Assembly (NCBI GenBank): GCA_903839355.1
Contig: CAIMBV010000186.1
Location: 1-14,794 of the forward strand
Source: an uncultured Actinomycetes bacterium
GTDB taxonomy: Bacteria; Actinomycetota; Actinomycetes; Nanopelagicales; Nanopelagicaceae
Length of the DNA stretch: 14,794 nt
Reading direction: 5' to 3'
Position 1 is the stretch's first letter. Every line of letters begins with the position of its first letter. This document shows positions 8,748-14,794 of this stretch, in pieces. The notes below the pieces were generated by a model that did no database searches, was not told the origin of the DNA, and saw only the letters and a list, made by a program, of their open reading frames with translations. The position numbers were made by a program, and so were the translations under genes.

Positions 8748-8780
8748 GCGTCCGTGTAAAGAGTCGGAGCCTGAATACAC

Positions 8781-9491
8781 ATGAGTTACGGTCCAGATCA
8801 GATCCTTGAAGGTGAAGGCAATAGCGACTACGAAAGATACATTCGCACTTCAGAACTCTTGCGTTTGCAGAAGGGACCCGAGGAGTGGGTTCATCGCGAT
8901 GAGTTGCTCTTTACTGTTGTGCACCAAACCTCGGAATTATGGTTGAAACTTGCCACCTCCGAGATATCGAAAAGTTTGGAATATTTAGCGGCAAACAACC
9001 CCAAGATGGCTCTTCGCCTATTCCCACGCATTCTTCTCTGCATTGAGTATTGCCACGAACCATTAGATATGTTGGAACAGATGTCACCGTGGGACTATCA
9101 GCAGGTAAGGCGCGCCCTTGGGCATGGATCTGGTTTTGACTCACCTGGTTTTAATAGCGTACGAAAGGTGATTCCAGGCCTCTGGGATGAATTCACCCGG
9201 CTGCTTGAAGCCGAGGGGCTTACTCTCCTTGAACTATTTCTCAACCACGAAGAACATGATGAGCTCTATCGACTCGCTGAGGGGCTGCTTGAGATCGATG
9301 AACGTATGTATCTATGGCGCACTCGCCATTTCAAGGTTGTGGAGCGAAGTATTGGTGCAAAGGTCTCTGGTACTCAAGGTACTCCCGTTGAGGTCTTAGG
9401 TAGGCTAAATTCATTCCTATTCTTTCCCGAGTTATGGGAGATCAGAACGACGATTACCAATTACGCGATTTCGCAGGAGGGAGAGAACTAA
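8781..9491 (+). CDS. Tryptophan 2,3-dioxygenase-family heme protein
   Basis: Classical TDO inserts O2 into the indole ring of L-Trp to give N-formylkynurenine. Family features here are DELLFTVVHQTSELWLKL (40-57) with the active-site His48, RRALGHGSGFDSPGF (110-124) with the Arg region that binds the substrate carboxylate in TDO, heme-ligand His183 in WRTRHFKVVERSIG, and FFPELWEIRT (214-223). Differences from classical TDO are length (236 versus about 270-300), YIRTSELLRLQK in place of the usual YLxLDxLL block, and SGTQGTP in place of the GTGGS loop. It could therefore act on Trp or on another indole, as the TDO homologue MarE does. The next gene starts at the base after its stop, so the two are tightly coupled. 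Expression is probably controlled from the divergent promoter region. Confidence 0.85.
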   Translation: MSYGPDQILEGEGNSDYERYIRTSELLRLQKGPEEWVHRDELLFTVVHQTSELWLKLATSEISKSLEYLAANNPKMALRLFPRILLCIEYCHEPLDMLEQMSPWDYQQVRRALGHGSGFDSPGFNSVRKVIPGLWDEFTRLLEAEGLTLLELFLNHEEHDELYRLAEGLLEIDERMYLWRTRHFKVVERSIGAKVSGTQGTPVEVLGRLNSFLFFPELWEIRTTITNYAISQEGEN

Positions 9492-9797
9492 GTGGAACTT
9501 TATGATCTTCGGGTAGTCGTAGACAGCATTGAAGGGCGTCCTGTCTGCGGAATGCAGGTGGGAGATTATTTTGAAGTCACAAATAGCTCTGAGCTTCGCA
9601 TCCCTGAAGGTAAACATTTTTGTATGTACGCCATAGCTTCAGTACTTCCACTTCTCCCCGCCAAGCAACGCGCCTTGCCAGCTAATGATTGGTTAGAGAG
9701 TGACTCGCTGGTCGCTTGTCCTGATCCCGAAGAGAGATTGGTCATGCGCATCGAGCGAACAAAAACTGTAACTTTGGATTCGACCCAACTTACCTAA
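9492..9797 (+). CDS. TIGR04076 family protein
   Basis: A 101-residue soluble protein with a GTG start directly after the dioxygenase stop (TAAGTG). Ribosome site GGAGGGAGAG lies inside the end of the dioxygenase gene. It matches the TIGR04076 pattern: an opening of the type YDLRVVVDSIEGRPVCGMQ, VGDYFEVTNS, LRIPEGKHFCMYA, LPLLPAKQR, and VACPDPEERLVMRIER. The family is small and without an assigned activity to my knowledge. Cys19, Cys44 and Cys75 are present. Its coupling to the TDO-family gene suggests an accessory or downstream role in the same pathway. Its stop overlaps the convergent reductase gene by four bases. Confidence 0.82.
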   Translation: MELYDLRVVVDSIEGRPVCGMQVGDYFEVTNSSELRIPEGKHFCMYAIASVLPLLPAKQRALPANDWLESDSLVACPDPEERLVMRIERTKTVTLDSTQLT

Positions 9798-10816
9798 TTA
9801 TTGTTGGTGTGCATGATGCTGCGATGGCGTTCGTTATAGCGCTCTAGATCGTAGACCGGTCCAGTTGGGCCAGTAGATCTGCTCAAGACTTCTGCAATGG
9901 ATGCTTTTTCGGCATCGGTGAGAACGACTTCTGGAATCATCAAGTTATTCTGCAGGTGGTCGAGATTTCTCGCACCAACAATGACTCCCTTAACCCCCGG
10001 CTGTTGCAGCGTGTATGCCGAAGAGATAGTTCCAATATCAACTCCATGAGCCGAAGCTATTGAAGATAAGCGCGTTAGAAGCTCTTGAAAGAGTTCCCAT
10101 CCGCCAAAGTCATCAATAATCAATTTGTATTTAACATTAGAGCGGGTTTCATATTCGCCTGGCTCTGGAACCTTGAGATATCGCTCGGAGAGGAATCCTC
10201 CGGCGACCGTCCCATAACACAAGATTCCGATCCCATTATTTAGGCAATAGTCGACCATTCCTTCTTCGGGTCTTCTATCGAAGATGGAGTACTGCAGTTG
10301 GATGCTGGCAGGTTTAAAGCCGGCATCGACCATCTCGATCAAACGCGGAAGATCGAAGTTTGTAATCCCGACCTCACGGATTAAACCCTTTTCCTTGAGT
10401 AAGAAGAGCTCTTCCAAGGCGGCGAGGTAGTGGTGCGCCTCGTAGCGCCACCAATGGAATTGAACGAGGTCGACCTGTGAAACGCCTAATCTCTCTAAAG
10501 ATCTGTGAACAATTGCTCTGGCATCACTTCGGTCATAAGTATCTAAAAACGTCTCGTTCGGAACATATTTGGTATGTAGTTGTACCTTCTCACGTTGCCC
10601 GAGCGACTTGAGTGCCTTACCGACTAAAACTTCAACACCGGTATAAATATCGCCGAAATCCAAGGTGGAAATCCCGGCCTCGACAAAGGTCGCTATATCT
10701 TTGATGGCATCTTCTTCAGCAATCTGCGCCTTGAGTGAGTGACCGCTACTGAGTTGCCATCCACCCTTAATAACAGGCGAGATAAAGTAACCAGGAACCA
10801 GTTCTACCTTCTTCAT
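9794..10816 (-). CDS. Aldo/keto reductase
   Basis: A 340-residue TIM-barrel NAD(P)H-dependent oxidoreductase. The catalytic tetrad is visible: Asp53 and Tyr58 (TLDFGDIYTGVE), Lys83 (LHTKYVP) and His121 (VQFHWW). GVIVGARN near 275-282 is the cofactor-binding segment. The C-terminal tail GPTGPVYDLER and the segment KYKLIIDDFGGWELFQE align collinearly with the upstream fusion gene, showing the two are paralogues. The start overlaps the upstream stop by four bases (ATGA). The substrate, a carbonyl or the corresponding alcohol, is not predictable. It is the last gene of the minus-strand operon and its 3' end meets the TIGR04076 gene. Confidence 0.88.
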   Translation of the reverse strand: MKKVELVPGYFISPVIKGGWQLSSGHSLKAQIAEEDAIKDIATFVEAGISTLDFGDIYTGVEVLVGKALKSLGQREKVQLHTKYVPNETFLDTYDRSDARAIVHRSLERLGVSQVDLVQFHWWRYEAHHYLAALEELFLLKEKGLIREVGITNFDLPRLIEMVDAGFKPASIQLQYSIFDRRPEEGMVDYCLNNGIGILCYGTVAGGFLSERYLKVPEPGEYETRSNVKYKLIIDDFGGWELFQELLTRLSSIASAHGVDIGTISSAYTLQQPGVKGVIVGARNLDHLQNNLMIPEVVLTDAEKASIAEVLSRSTGPTGPVYDLERYNERHRSIMHTNNN

Positions 10817-12264
10817 AAGATCACCGCTTCCGCTTCTATCTCCACAAGGTATTGAGCGCCAATTAATTTTGCGACGACCAAGGTATTCGCTGGACGTATC
10901 TCTGCAAAGCGTTCTCCGTGAACTCGGCAGATCGCATCACAATTAGCCTCATCGGTTACGTAGATCCGAGTTCTCACGACATCTGAGAGTTTTGCACCTA
11001 GAGATTCCAGAGTTGCTTCGATCTTGTCGATCACGAAATCAGTTTGAGCAATTGGATCGTTCGCCCCGACGGAGAGGCTTCCGTGAGTTGCAGTTGTGCC
11101 CGAGATCAGAATGCGATCGCCGACTTGAATCGCTCGTGAGTACCCGGCGATCGATTCCCAAGGAGTTCCCGAGTCGATATGCCTGCGACCATTGATCTCA
11201 GTAGGGGTGTAGACCGGCGGAAAATCCTCCACGTGATGGCTTAAGTCGCCAGAAGCAGTGAGATAAGGCGGTTTGCGGTATTCATCGCCGCAATCACCGG
11301 GGATAGGCGTGAGGGTAGAGAGCACACTTGAGATCTGCTCGCGCTGATCTGCGGAGAGTTCAAAGGCGAAGAGAGAGGCGGCATCATCCAAATAGGAGTT
11401 TTCGCCAAGCCTGGCACCAATAATGACTGCTCCTACGGCCTTCTGCCCCAATTGATATTTACTAGCGATCGTTGAAATTGATCGACCTGTTTCGCTGGCC
11501 ACACCATTAAGTACTTGTAAGACCTCTTGAAATTTGGCCCACCCACCAGCGGCATCGATAAAACGCTTGTACTTCATGAGAGACCAATTCGACAACTTGG
11601 AAGAGGTGGGCTCTGATTTACCTAACCACTTATGGGAGAGGAAGCCACCCAGCAAAGTGCCGTAGGCCAAAATCGCGACTCCATTTTCAGCACAGTAGTC
11701 GGCCATTTTTCCGCTTCCGCGTTTATCAATCACAGAATATGAAATTTGATTTGAAACAATATCTACACCCGAACTTTTCGCGATGCGCAGATGTGCGGTA
11801 TCGAAGTTGGTGGTTCCAAGAGCGCCAATGAGTCCCTCTTCTTTTAGCTCCTGGAGATAGAGCAGGGTGTCGAGCCAATAGGGATTACTAAAAGTCCAGG
11901 AGTGGTATTGGAGCAGATCAACTCGGGAGGTCTGCAGTCGTTGGCAGCGATCAAGTATCGCCGTGCGTACCTCTTCGCGAGTTACTGGACCGGGCTTGGG
12001 TACCCACTTGGTAAATAACTTCACATCGTTAGCGAGTGGTGAATGCGACTTAAAGTAACCTGCAATTAATTCTGCTGAGCCATAGTGATCTGCCATATCA
12101 AAGGTAGTAAGTCCGCGCTGCGCGTAAGGCTCCATGTATGCAGATGTTGATGCGGGATCTAGGAGATTGCCATCCTTCTCCATGTCAGCTATCTGCCAGA
12201 GACCCGTTATAGCCCGCGAGATTTTTAGATCTGACGTTAGTTGGTAGGTCTCAATCTGTGACAT
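10813..12264 (-). CDS. Aldo/keto reductase fused to a C-terminal Rid (YjgF/RidA-type) domain
   Basis: A 483-residue two-domain protein. Residues about 1-330 are an aldo/keto reductase with the full tetrad Asp56, Tyr61 (TTFDMADHYGSAE), Lys86 (LFTKWVP) and His121 (LLQYHSW). A short linker (about 330-358) leads to a Rid domain (about 359-483): GYSRAIQVGDRILISGTTAT, a middle helix IEATLESLGAKLSDVVRTRIYV, and VEIEAEAVIL at the end. Archetypal RidA hydrolyses reactive enamines/imines made by PLP enzymes using an Arg (Arg105 in E. coli). Here that position in RPANTLVVAKL is Ala, as in Rid subfamilies without this activity. AAGGGG lies seven bases before the ATG. The operon position directly after a PLP enzyme fits handling of an imine or carbonyl product. 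Confidence 0.9.
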   Translation of the reverse strand: MSQIETYQLTSDLKISRAITGLWQIADMEKDGNLLDPASTSAYMEPYAQRGLTTFDMADHYGSAELIAGYFKSHSPLANDVKLFTKWVPKPGPVTREEVRTAILDRCQRLQTSRVDLLQYHSWTFSNPYWLDTLLYLQELKEEGLIGALGTTNFDTAHLRIAKSSGVDIVSNQISYSVIDKRGSGKMADYCAENGVAILAYGTLLGGFLSHKWLGKSEPTSSKLSNWSLMKYKRFIDAAGGWAKFQEVLQVLNGVASETGRSISTIASKYQLGQKAVGAVIIGARLGENSYLDDAASLFAFELSADQREQISSVLSTLTPIPGDCGDEYRKPPYLTASGDLSHHVEDFPPVYTPTEINGRRHIDSGTPWESIAGYSRAIQVGDRILISGTTATHGSLSVGANDPIAQTDFVIDKIEATLESLGAKLSDVVRTRIYVTDEANCDAICRVHGERFAEIRPANTLVVAKLIGAQYLVEIEAEAVIL

Positions 12265-12278
12265 GTAGTAGCCCCTTA

Positions 12279-13439
12279 TTACGCAAGCAATTCTCTGGTC
12301 TTAGCGAAGGCTGATACTACGGCTTCTACGTCAGAGTCATCATTGTAGAAATGTGGGGAGATCCGCACATTTCCATCGCGGCAGGATGTAATAACTTTGT
12401 ACTCCTCCAGAGCAGCAACATGCGCATTTTGATCTCGGGATGCGATGGCCAACATGGCCCCATGTTTGATGGGATCTCGCGGCGTCACTATGGATGCGCC
12501 TAGTGATTCCAGTCCCTCACGAATGGCATTATGAATTCCGCTCACATAGGCATAGATGTCATTAATACCGATGGAGTTGATGATCTCCAGCCCCGCCACT
12601 GCTGGATAGAGCGAGGGGACGGCAGGAGTGCCGCTTTCAAAGCGTCTGGCATCAGTGGCTGGGTCATACTCGTGAATGCCCATCGTGAAGATATCGCGTG
12701 CCGCAAACCAGCCCGTAGTAGTAGGAATTAACTCTGACGTTGTCTCGGAGCGCGCATATAGAAAAGCTGTGCCAGGAACCCCAAGTAGATATTTAAGAGT
12801 TCCCCCAACGAGAAAATCGGGTCGTAATTCATTGATATCAATCGGAACGCTTCCTACGCTCTGATAAGCATCGATCATCACTAGCGCACCCACTTTTTTA
12901 GCAGCCTCGATTATCGGCTCTAACTCGGTTCGAATCCCATTTCGGAAACAGATGTGAGAGATACATACCAGCGCGGTCTCCGTATCAATCATCTCGAGCA
13001 GCGCTCCCATATTTACGGTGCCATCTGGATTTGCCGGAGCGTGCACCACCGTTGCGCCACGTATTTCTTGGGCATGCCATATCTGACCTGAGGTCGGAAA
13101 ATCATTTTCAGTCAATACGATCTTCTTCCGAACTCCCGTGAAATCTAAAGCAGAGGCGACAGCTGAGATCGCGGCAGATACAGAGGTAGTTATTGCTACC
13201 TCGTGTTTGGGAACTGCAAAAAATGTCGAAACAGATTCCCGAGCTCGCTCCTGGTAGCCAGCCCATTCTCCCCACGATGAACCATGGATCTCCATCGTCT
13301 CTACATACTCAGCTAAACCGCGCTTTACCGAGTTCGCCAGCGCTCCCTGGGAGCAGGAGTTGAGGTAATGCAGATTTTGAAATACAGAGAACTCTTTGCG
13401 GTACTTATCAGCGAGATTGGGTACCGACTCACTAGGCAA
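12279..13439 (-). CDS. Class V aminotransferase-fold PLP enzyme, kynureninase-like
   Basis: A 386-residue fold-type I PLP enzyme. PLP Lys216 lies in GGTLKYLLGVPGTAFLY and Asp190 in MIDAYQSVGSVPIDI. Kynureninase-like traits are HYLNSCSQGAL (24-34), the GWFAARDIFTM segment (243-253) resembling the GWWGH substrate loop, and RRFESGTPAVPSL (265-277). Against a true kynureninase, the DxxH motif after the Asp has Gln193 instead of His, as in cysteine desulfurase and isopenicillin-epimerase-like members. Beta-elimination, C-C cleavage or transamination are all possible. The start is TTG, supported by AAGG seven bases upstream and by an 8-base overlap with the amidohydrolase gene. The next gene begins 14 bases on. 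Nearby TDO-family and Rid genes favour amino-acid breakdown. Confidence 0.83.
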   Translation of the reverse strand: MPSESVPNLADKYRKEFSVFQNLHYLNSCSQGALANSVKRGLAEYVETMEIHGSSWGEWAGYQERARESVSTFFAVPKHEVAITTSVSAAISAVASALDFTGVRKKIVLTENDFPTSGQIWHAQEIRGATVVHAPANPDGTVNMGALLEMIDTETALVCISHICFRNGIRTELEPIIEAAKKVGALVMIDAYQSVGSVPIDINELRPDFLVGGTLKYLLGVPGTAFLYARSETTSELIPTTTGWFAARDIFTMGIHEYDPATDARRFESGTPAVPSLYPAVAGLEIINSIGINDIYAYVSGIHNAIREGLESLGASIVTPRDPIKHGAMLAIASRDQNAHVAALEEYKVITSCRDGNVRISPHFYNDDSDVEAVVSAFAKTRELLA

Positions 13440-14613
13440 TGCTGGACCTTATGAGGTTTCCGCCTTGATAGACGCTTCTGATCGCTCTCAAGGTATCCAA
13501 ATTCTTAAATGGGTTCTCATCAACCGTGATGAAATCACCAAAGTAGTTCGGAGCAATCTGTCCTAATGAATCAGATTGGTTTAAGAGAGCGGCAGCTATG
13601 GTTGTGATGGAACCTATAGTTTGTAATGGAGTTAATCCCGCTTCATGCATCAGATACATCTCGTGTAGAGCTGCTGGTAGATCATCGACCAAATCTCCTG
13701 GCGGATAGTCGGTTCCGTTGACCATCGGAATATTGGCGGCAATCGCGCGTTTAACGCTTGCTAAATGCTGCTCGCTGGCACGCAGCGCATTTTGGATGGA
13801 GTGCTCTTCAAAGTGATTTTTGCGCATCCAAGATTCAGAGCGAGTCACGCATAACGTAGGAGTTACAAAAGCCCCGCGCGAAGCGAGTGCTTGGGCGGTC
13901 TCCTCATTCAAATTGTAGATATGTTCGAAACTTCGGACTCCTTGATTAAGAGCCTGCATGATTGCGGTCGACTCTCCGGAATGAGCAACCACGTACTTGC
14001 CGTGCTCGTGAGCGGCCTTTACCGCACCAGCAATCTCACCATCAGTCATCTCTGGGGTGTCAGGGCTCTCTCCGGCATGTGCCAAGCCACCAGTAATAAA
14101 GATCTTGATGTGATCAGCGCCAGCCTCGAGTTCACCTAGCGCGGCCTGATAGAAGCCTTCAAATCCTTCTGCGTAAGAGCAATCGCCGCCTGCTCCATGA
14201 CCGTTCGGCGTTGAAATAGCCCGGCCAGCACCGAAAATTCTTGGTCCGGTACTCCACCCTCGGGCAATCGCTCTACGAAGAAGTAGATCTGCTTGATTCT
14301 GCTCGTGGACACAACGGATGGTCGTGATGCCAGCAACGAGGGCTTGATGTGCTCGCTGCGCTGAACGATACGCGGTCAGGGCAGGGTTCTCTTGTTCATC
14401 GGTATCGCTAAAAGGAAAGACAACGGAGAGGTGTGTGTGACAAGAAATAATACCTGGCATTACATATTTTCCGCCGAGGTCCACTGACTTCTCGCTGCTA
14501 TGTGGCGCATCAAGTTGAATCCGCGTGATGAGACCATCAACTATTTCAAAATGGCGATTCTCGTAAATTTCGCCACTAGTAACGTCAACGATCTTGCCAT
14601 TGCTAAACCACAT
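13432..14613 (-). CDS. Metal-dependent amidohydrolase (Xaa-Pro/Arg dipeptidase or imidazolonepropionase-like)
   Basis: A 393-residue cytosolic hydrolase of the COG1228 type. The full binuclear metal set is visible: His59 and His61 (CHTHLS), Lys170 (HIKIFITGG, the carbamylated bridging Lys), His211 (VAHSGES), His231 (FEHIYNL) and Asp302 (NGTDYPPG). This ligand pattern is shared with the dipeptidase/prolidase members of the superfamily. The start at 14613 is chosen because GAAGGG lies seven bases upstream, the protein then begins [15 protein letters not shown] as the family does, and the stop of the upstream ABC-transporter gene overlaps this start by 11 bases. An upstream ATG at 14712 would run through coding sequence of that gene. 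A peptide-type ABC transporter next door supports a dipeptidase or amidase role, which is inference. Confidence 0.88.
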   Translation of the reverse strand: MWFSNGKIVDVTSGEIYENRHFEIVDGLITRIQLDAPHSSEKSVDLGGKYVMPGIISCHTHLSVVFPFSDTDEQENPALTAYRSAQRAHQALVAGITTIRCVHEQNQADLLLRRAIARGWSTGPRIFGAGRAISTPNGHGAGGDCSYAEGFEGFYQAALGELEAGADHIKIFITGGLAHAGESPDTPEMTDGEIAGAVKAAHEHGKYVVAHSGESTAIMQALNQGVRSFEHIYNLNEETAQALASRGAFVTPTLCVTRSESWMRKNHFEEHSIQNALRASEQHLASVKRAIAANIPMVNGTDYPPGDLVDDLPAALHEMYLMHEAGLTPLQTIGSITTIAAALLNQSDSLGQIAPNYFGDFITVDENPFKNLDTLRAIRSVYQGGNLIRSSIA

Positions 14614-14794
14614 GCGCAGACCCTTCGATTCGTAATTCGTTGTTAAGCAGACATGAACTCCATCGCCCATGGGTTTGCGCCATCTGTGGCTCTCTGACGC
14701 TGCACTCTGCAATTGCTACAGGGCAACGAGGGTGGAAGCGACAACCACTTGGTGGGAGGCGTGGATCTGGAACATCGCCTGGAAGCTCAAGTGG
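14603..14794 (-). CDS. Oligopeptide/dipeptide ABC transporter ATP-binding protein, C-terminal fragment
   Basis: From the right edge the minus strand encodes 63 residues ending in TAG at 14603. The segment [20 protein letters not shown] followed by Cys, Glu-Pro and a GRWSSCLL ending matches the Cys-rich C-terminal extension (oligo_HPY type) of OppD/OppF/DppD/DppF ATPases, in which an SGCRFHPRC motif is diagnostic. The nucleotide-binding domain lies outside the window. The gene overlaps the amidohydrolase start by 11 bases, so the transporter and hydrolase belong to one operon. Peptides or related solutes are the likely cargo, although Opp-type systems also carry nickel, sugars and other compounds. 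Confidence 0.85.
   Translation of the reverse strand, partial: PLELPGDVPDPRLPPSGCRFHPRCPVAIAECSVREPQMAQTHGRWSSCLLNNELRIEGSAHVV
14621..14626 (-). promoter_or_regulatory. Ribosome-binding site that fixes the amidohydrolase start
   Basis: Minus-strand GAAGGG lies seven bases before the ATG at 14613. It is inside the end of the ABC-transporter ATPase gene, as expected for translational coupling. Confidence 0.7.

Noticed and set aside
8452..8784. Plus-strand open frame of 110 codons across the divergent promoter region
   Set aside because: It is antisense to the class III enzyme's conserved N-terminus and runs through the promoter elements. Its translation shows no recognisable motif.
9785..9807. 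CCAAC ... GTTGG inverted repeat at the convergent gene ends as a bidirectional terminator
   Set aside because: The stem is only five base pairs with a 13-base loop and there is no T-run, so it is within chance expectation.
12279..13439. Calling the class V enzyme a kynureninase (KynU)
   Set aside because: The DxxH motif has Gln instead of His, and the similarity is limited to parts of the substrate loop.
14614..14712. N-terminal 33-residue extension of the amidohydrolase from ATG 14712
   Set aside because: This stretch codes, in another frame, for the conserved end of the ABC-transporter ATPase. The extension matches nothing in the family, and a good ribosome site sits before ATG 14613.

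Overview
The window looks like a chromosomal segment of an actinobacterium, possibly a small-genome planktonic type. The main evidence is gene order. mfd, a SurA-like membrane protein, mazG, eno, a DivIC/FtsB protein, a DUF501 protein and ppx follow one another, which matches the actinobacterial block known in Mycobacterium tuberculosis as Rv1020-Rv1026 (there mazG precedes the lipoprotein gene). Moderate GC, very short intergenic gaps, GTG/TTG starts and many stop/start overlaps fit a compact genome. The lineage below phylum level is inference.

Left half (1-6679, + strand): a housekeeping run. It holds the C-terminal two thirds or less of Mfd (transcription-coupled repair), a secreted/anchored SurA-N-like protein, MazG (NTP pyrophosphohydrolase), enolase, a septum-formation initiator, DUF501, an exopolyphosphatase/GppA-family protein, and a family-5-type uracil-DNA glycosylase whose start lies inside ppx. 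A TAG stop sits in frame in mfd directly after its Walker A motif, 46 bases from the window edge.

Right half (6629-14794): an accessory metabolic region in three transcription units. (a) A minus-strand pair, a class III PLP enzyme (GSAM-like) followed by a YczE-type membrane protein. (b) A divergent plus-strand pair, a tryptophan 2,3-dioxygenase-family heme protein followed at once by a TIGR04076-type small protein. The 113-bp region between (a) and (b) holds a perfect TATAAT, a strong palindrome over the expected start site, a 10-bp-period direct repeat, and a leaderless-type promoter for the PLP enzyme. (c) A long minus-strand operon entering from the right edge. It contains the C-terminal tail of an oligopeptide/dipeptide ABC-transporter ATPase (too short and open-ended to show as a complete reading frame), a binuclear amidohydrolase of the dipeptidase/imidazolonepropionase type, a class V PLP enzyme with kynureninase-like features, an aldo/keto reductase fused to a Rid (YjgF) domain, and a second, paralogous aldo/keto reductase.

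A working model (inference) is uptake of a peptide or amide-linked substrate by the ABC transporter, cleavage by the amidohydrolase, and processing of the released amino acid or amine by two PLP enzymes, two aldo/keto reductases, a Rid domain and a TDO-family dioxygenase. A kynurenine-type tryptophan route is one possibility, but the TDO and kynureninase-like proteins both differ from the classical enzymes, so the substrate could be something else. This region is the best candidate for an undescribed system. No rRNA, tRNA, CRISPR or insertion sequence was seen, and no gene-free stretch exceeds about 115 bases.
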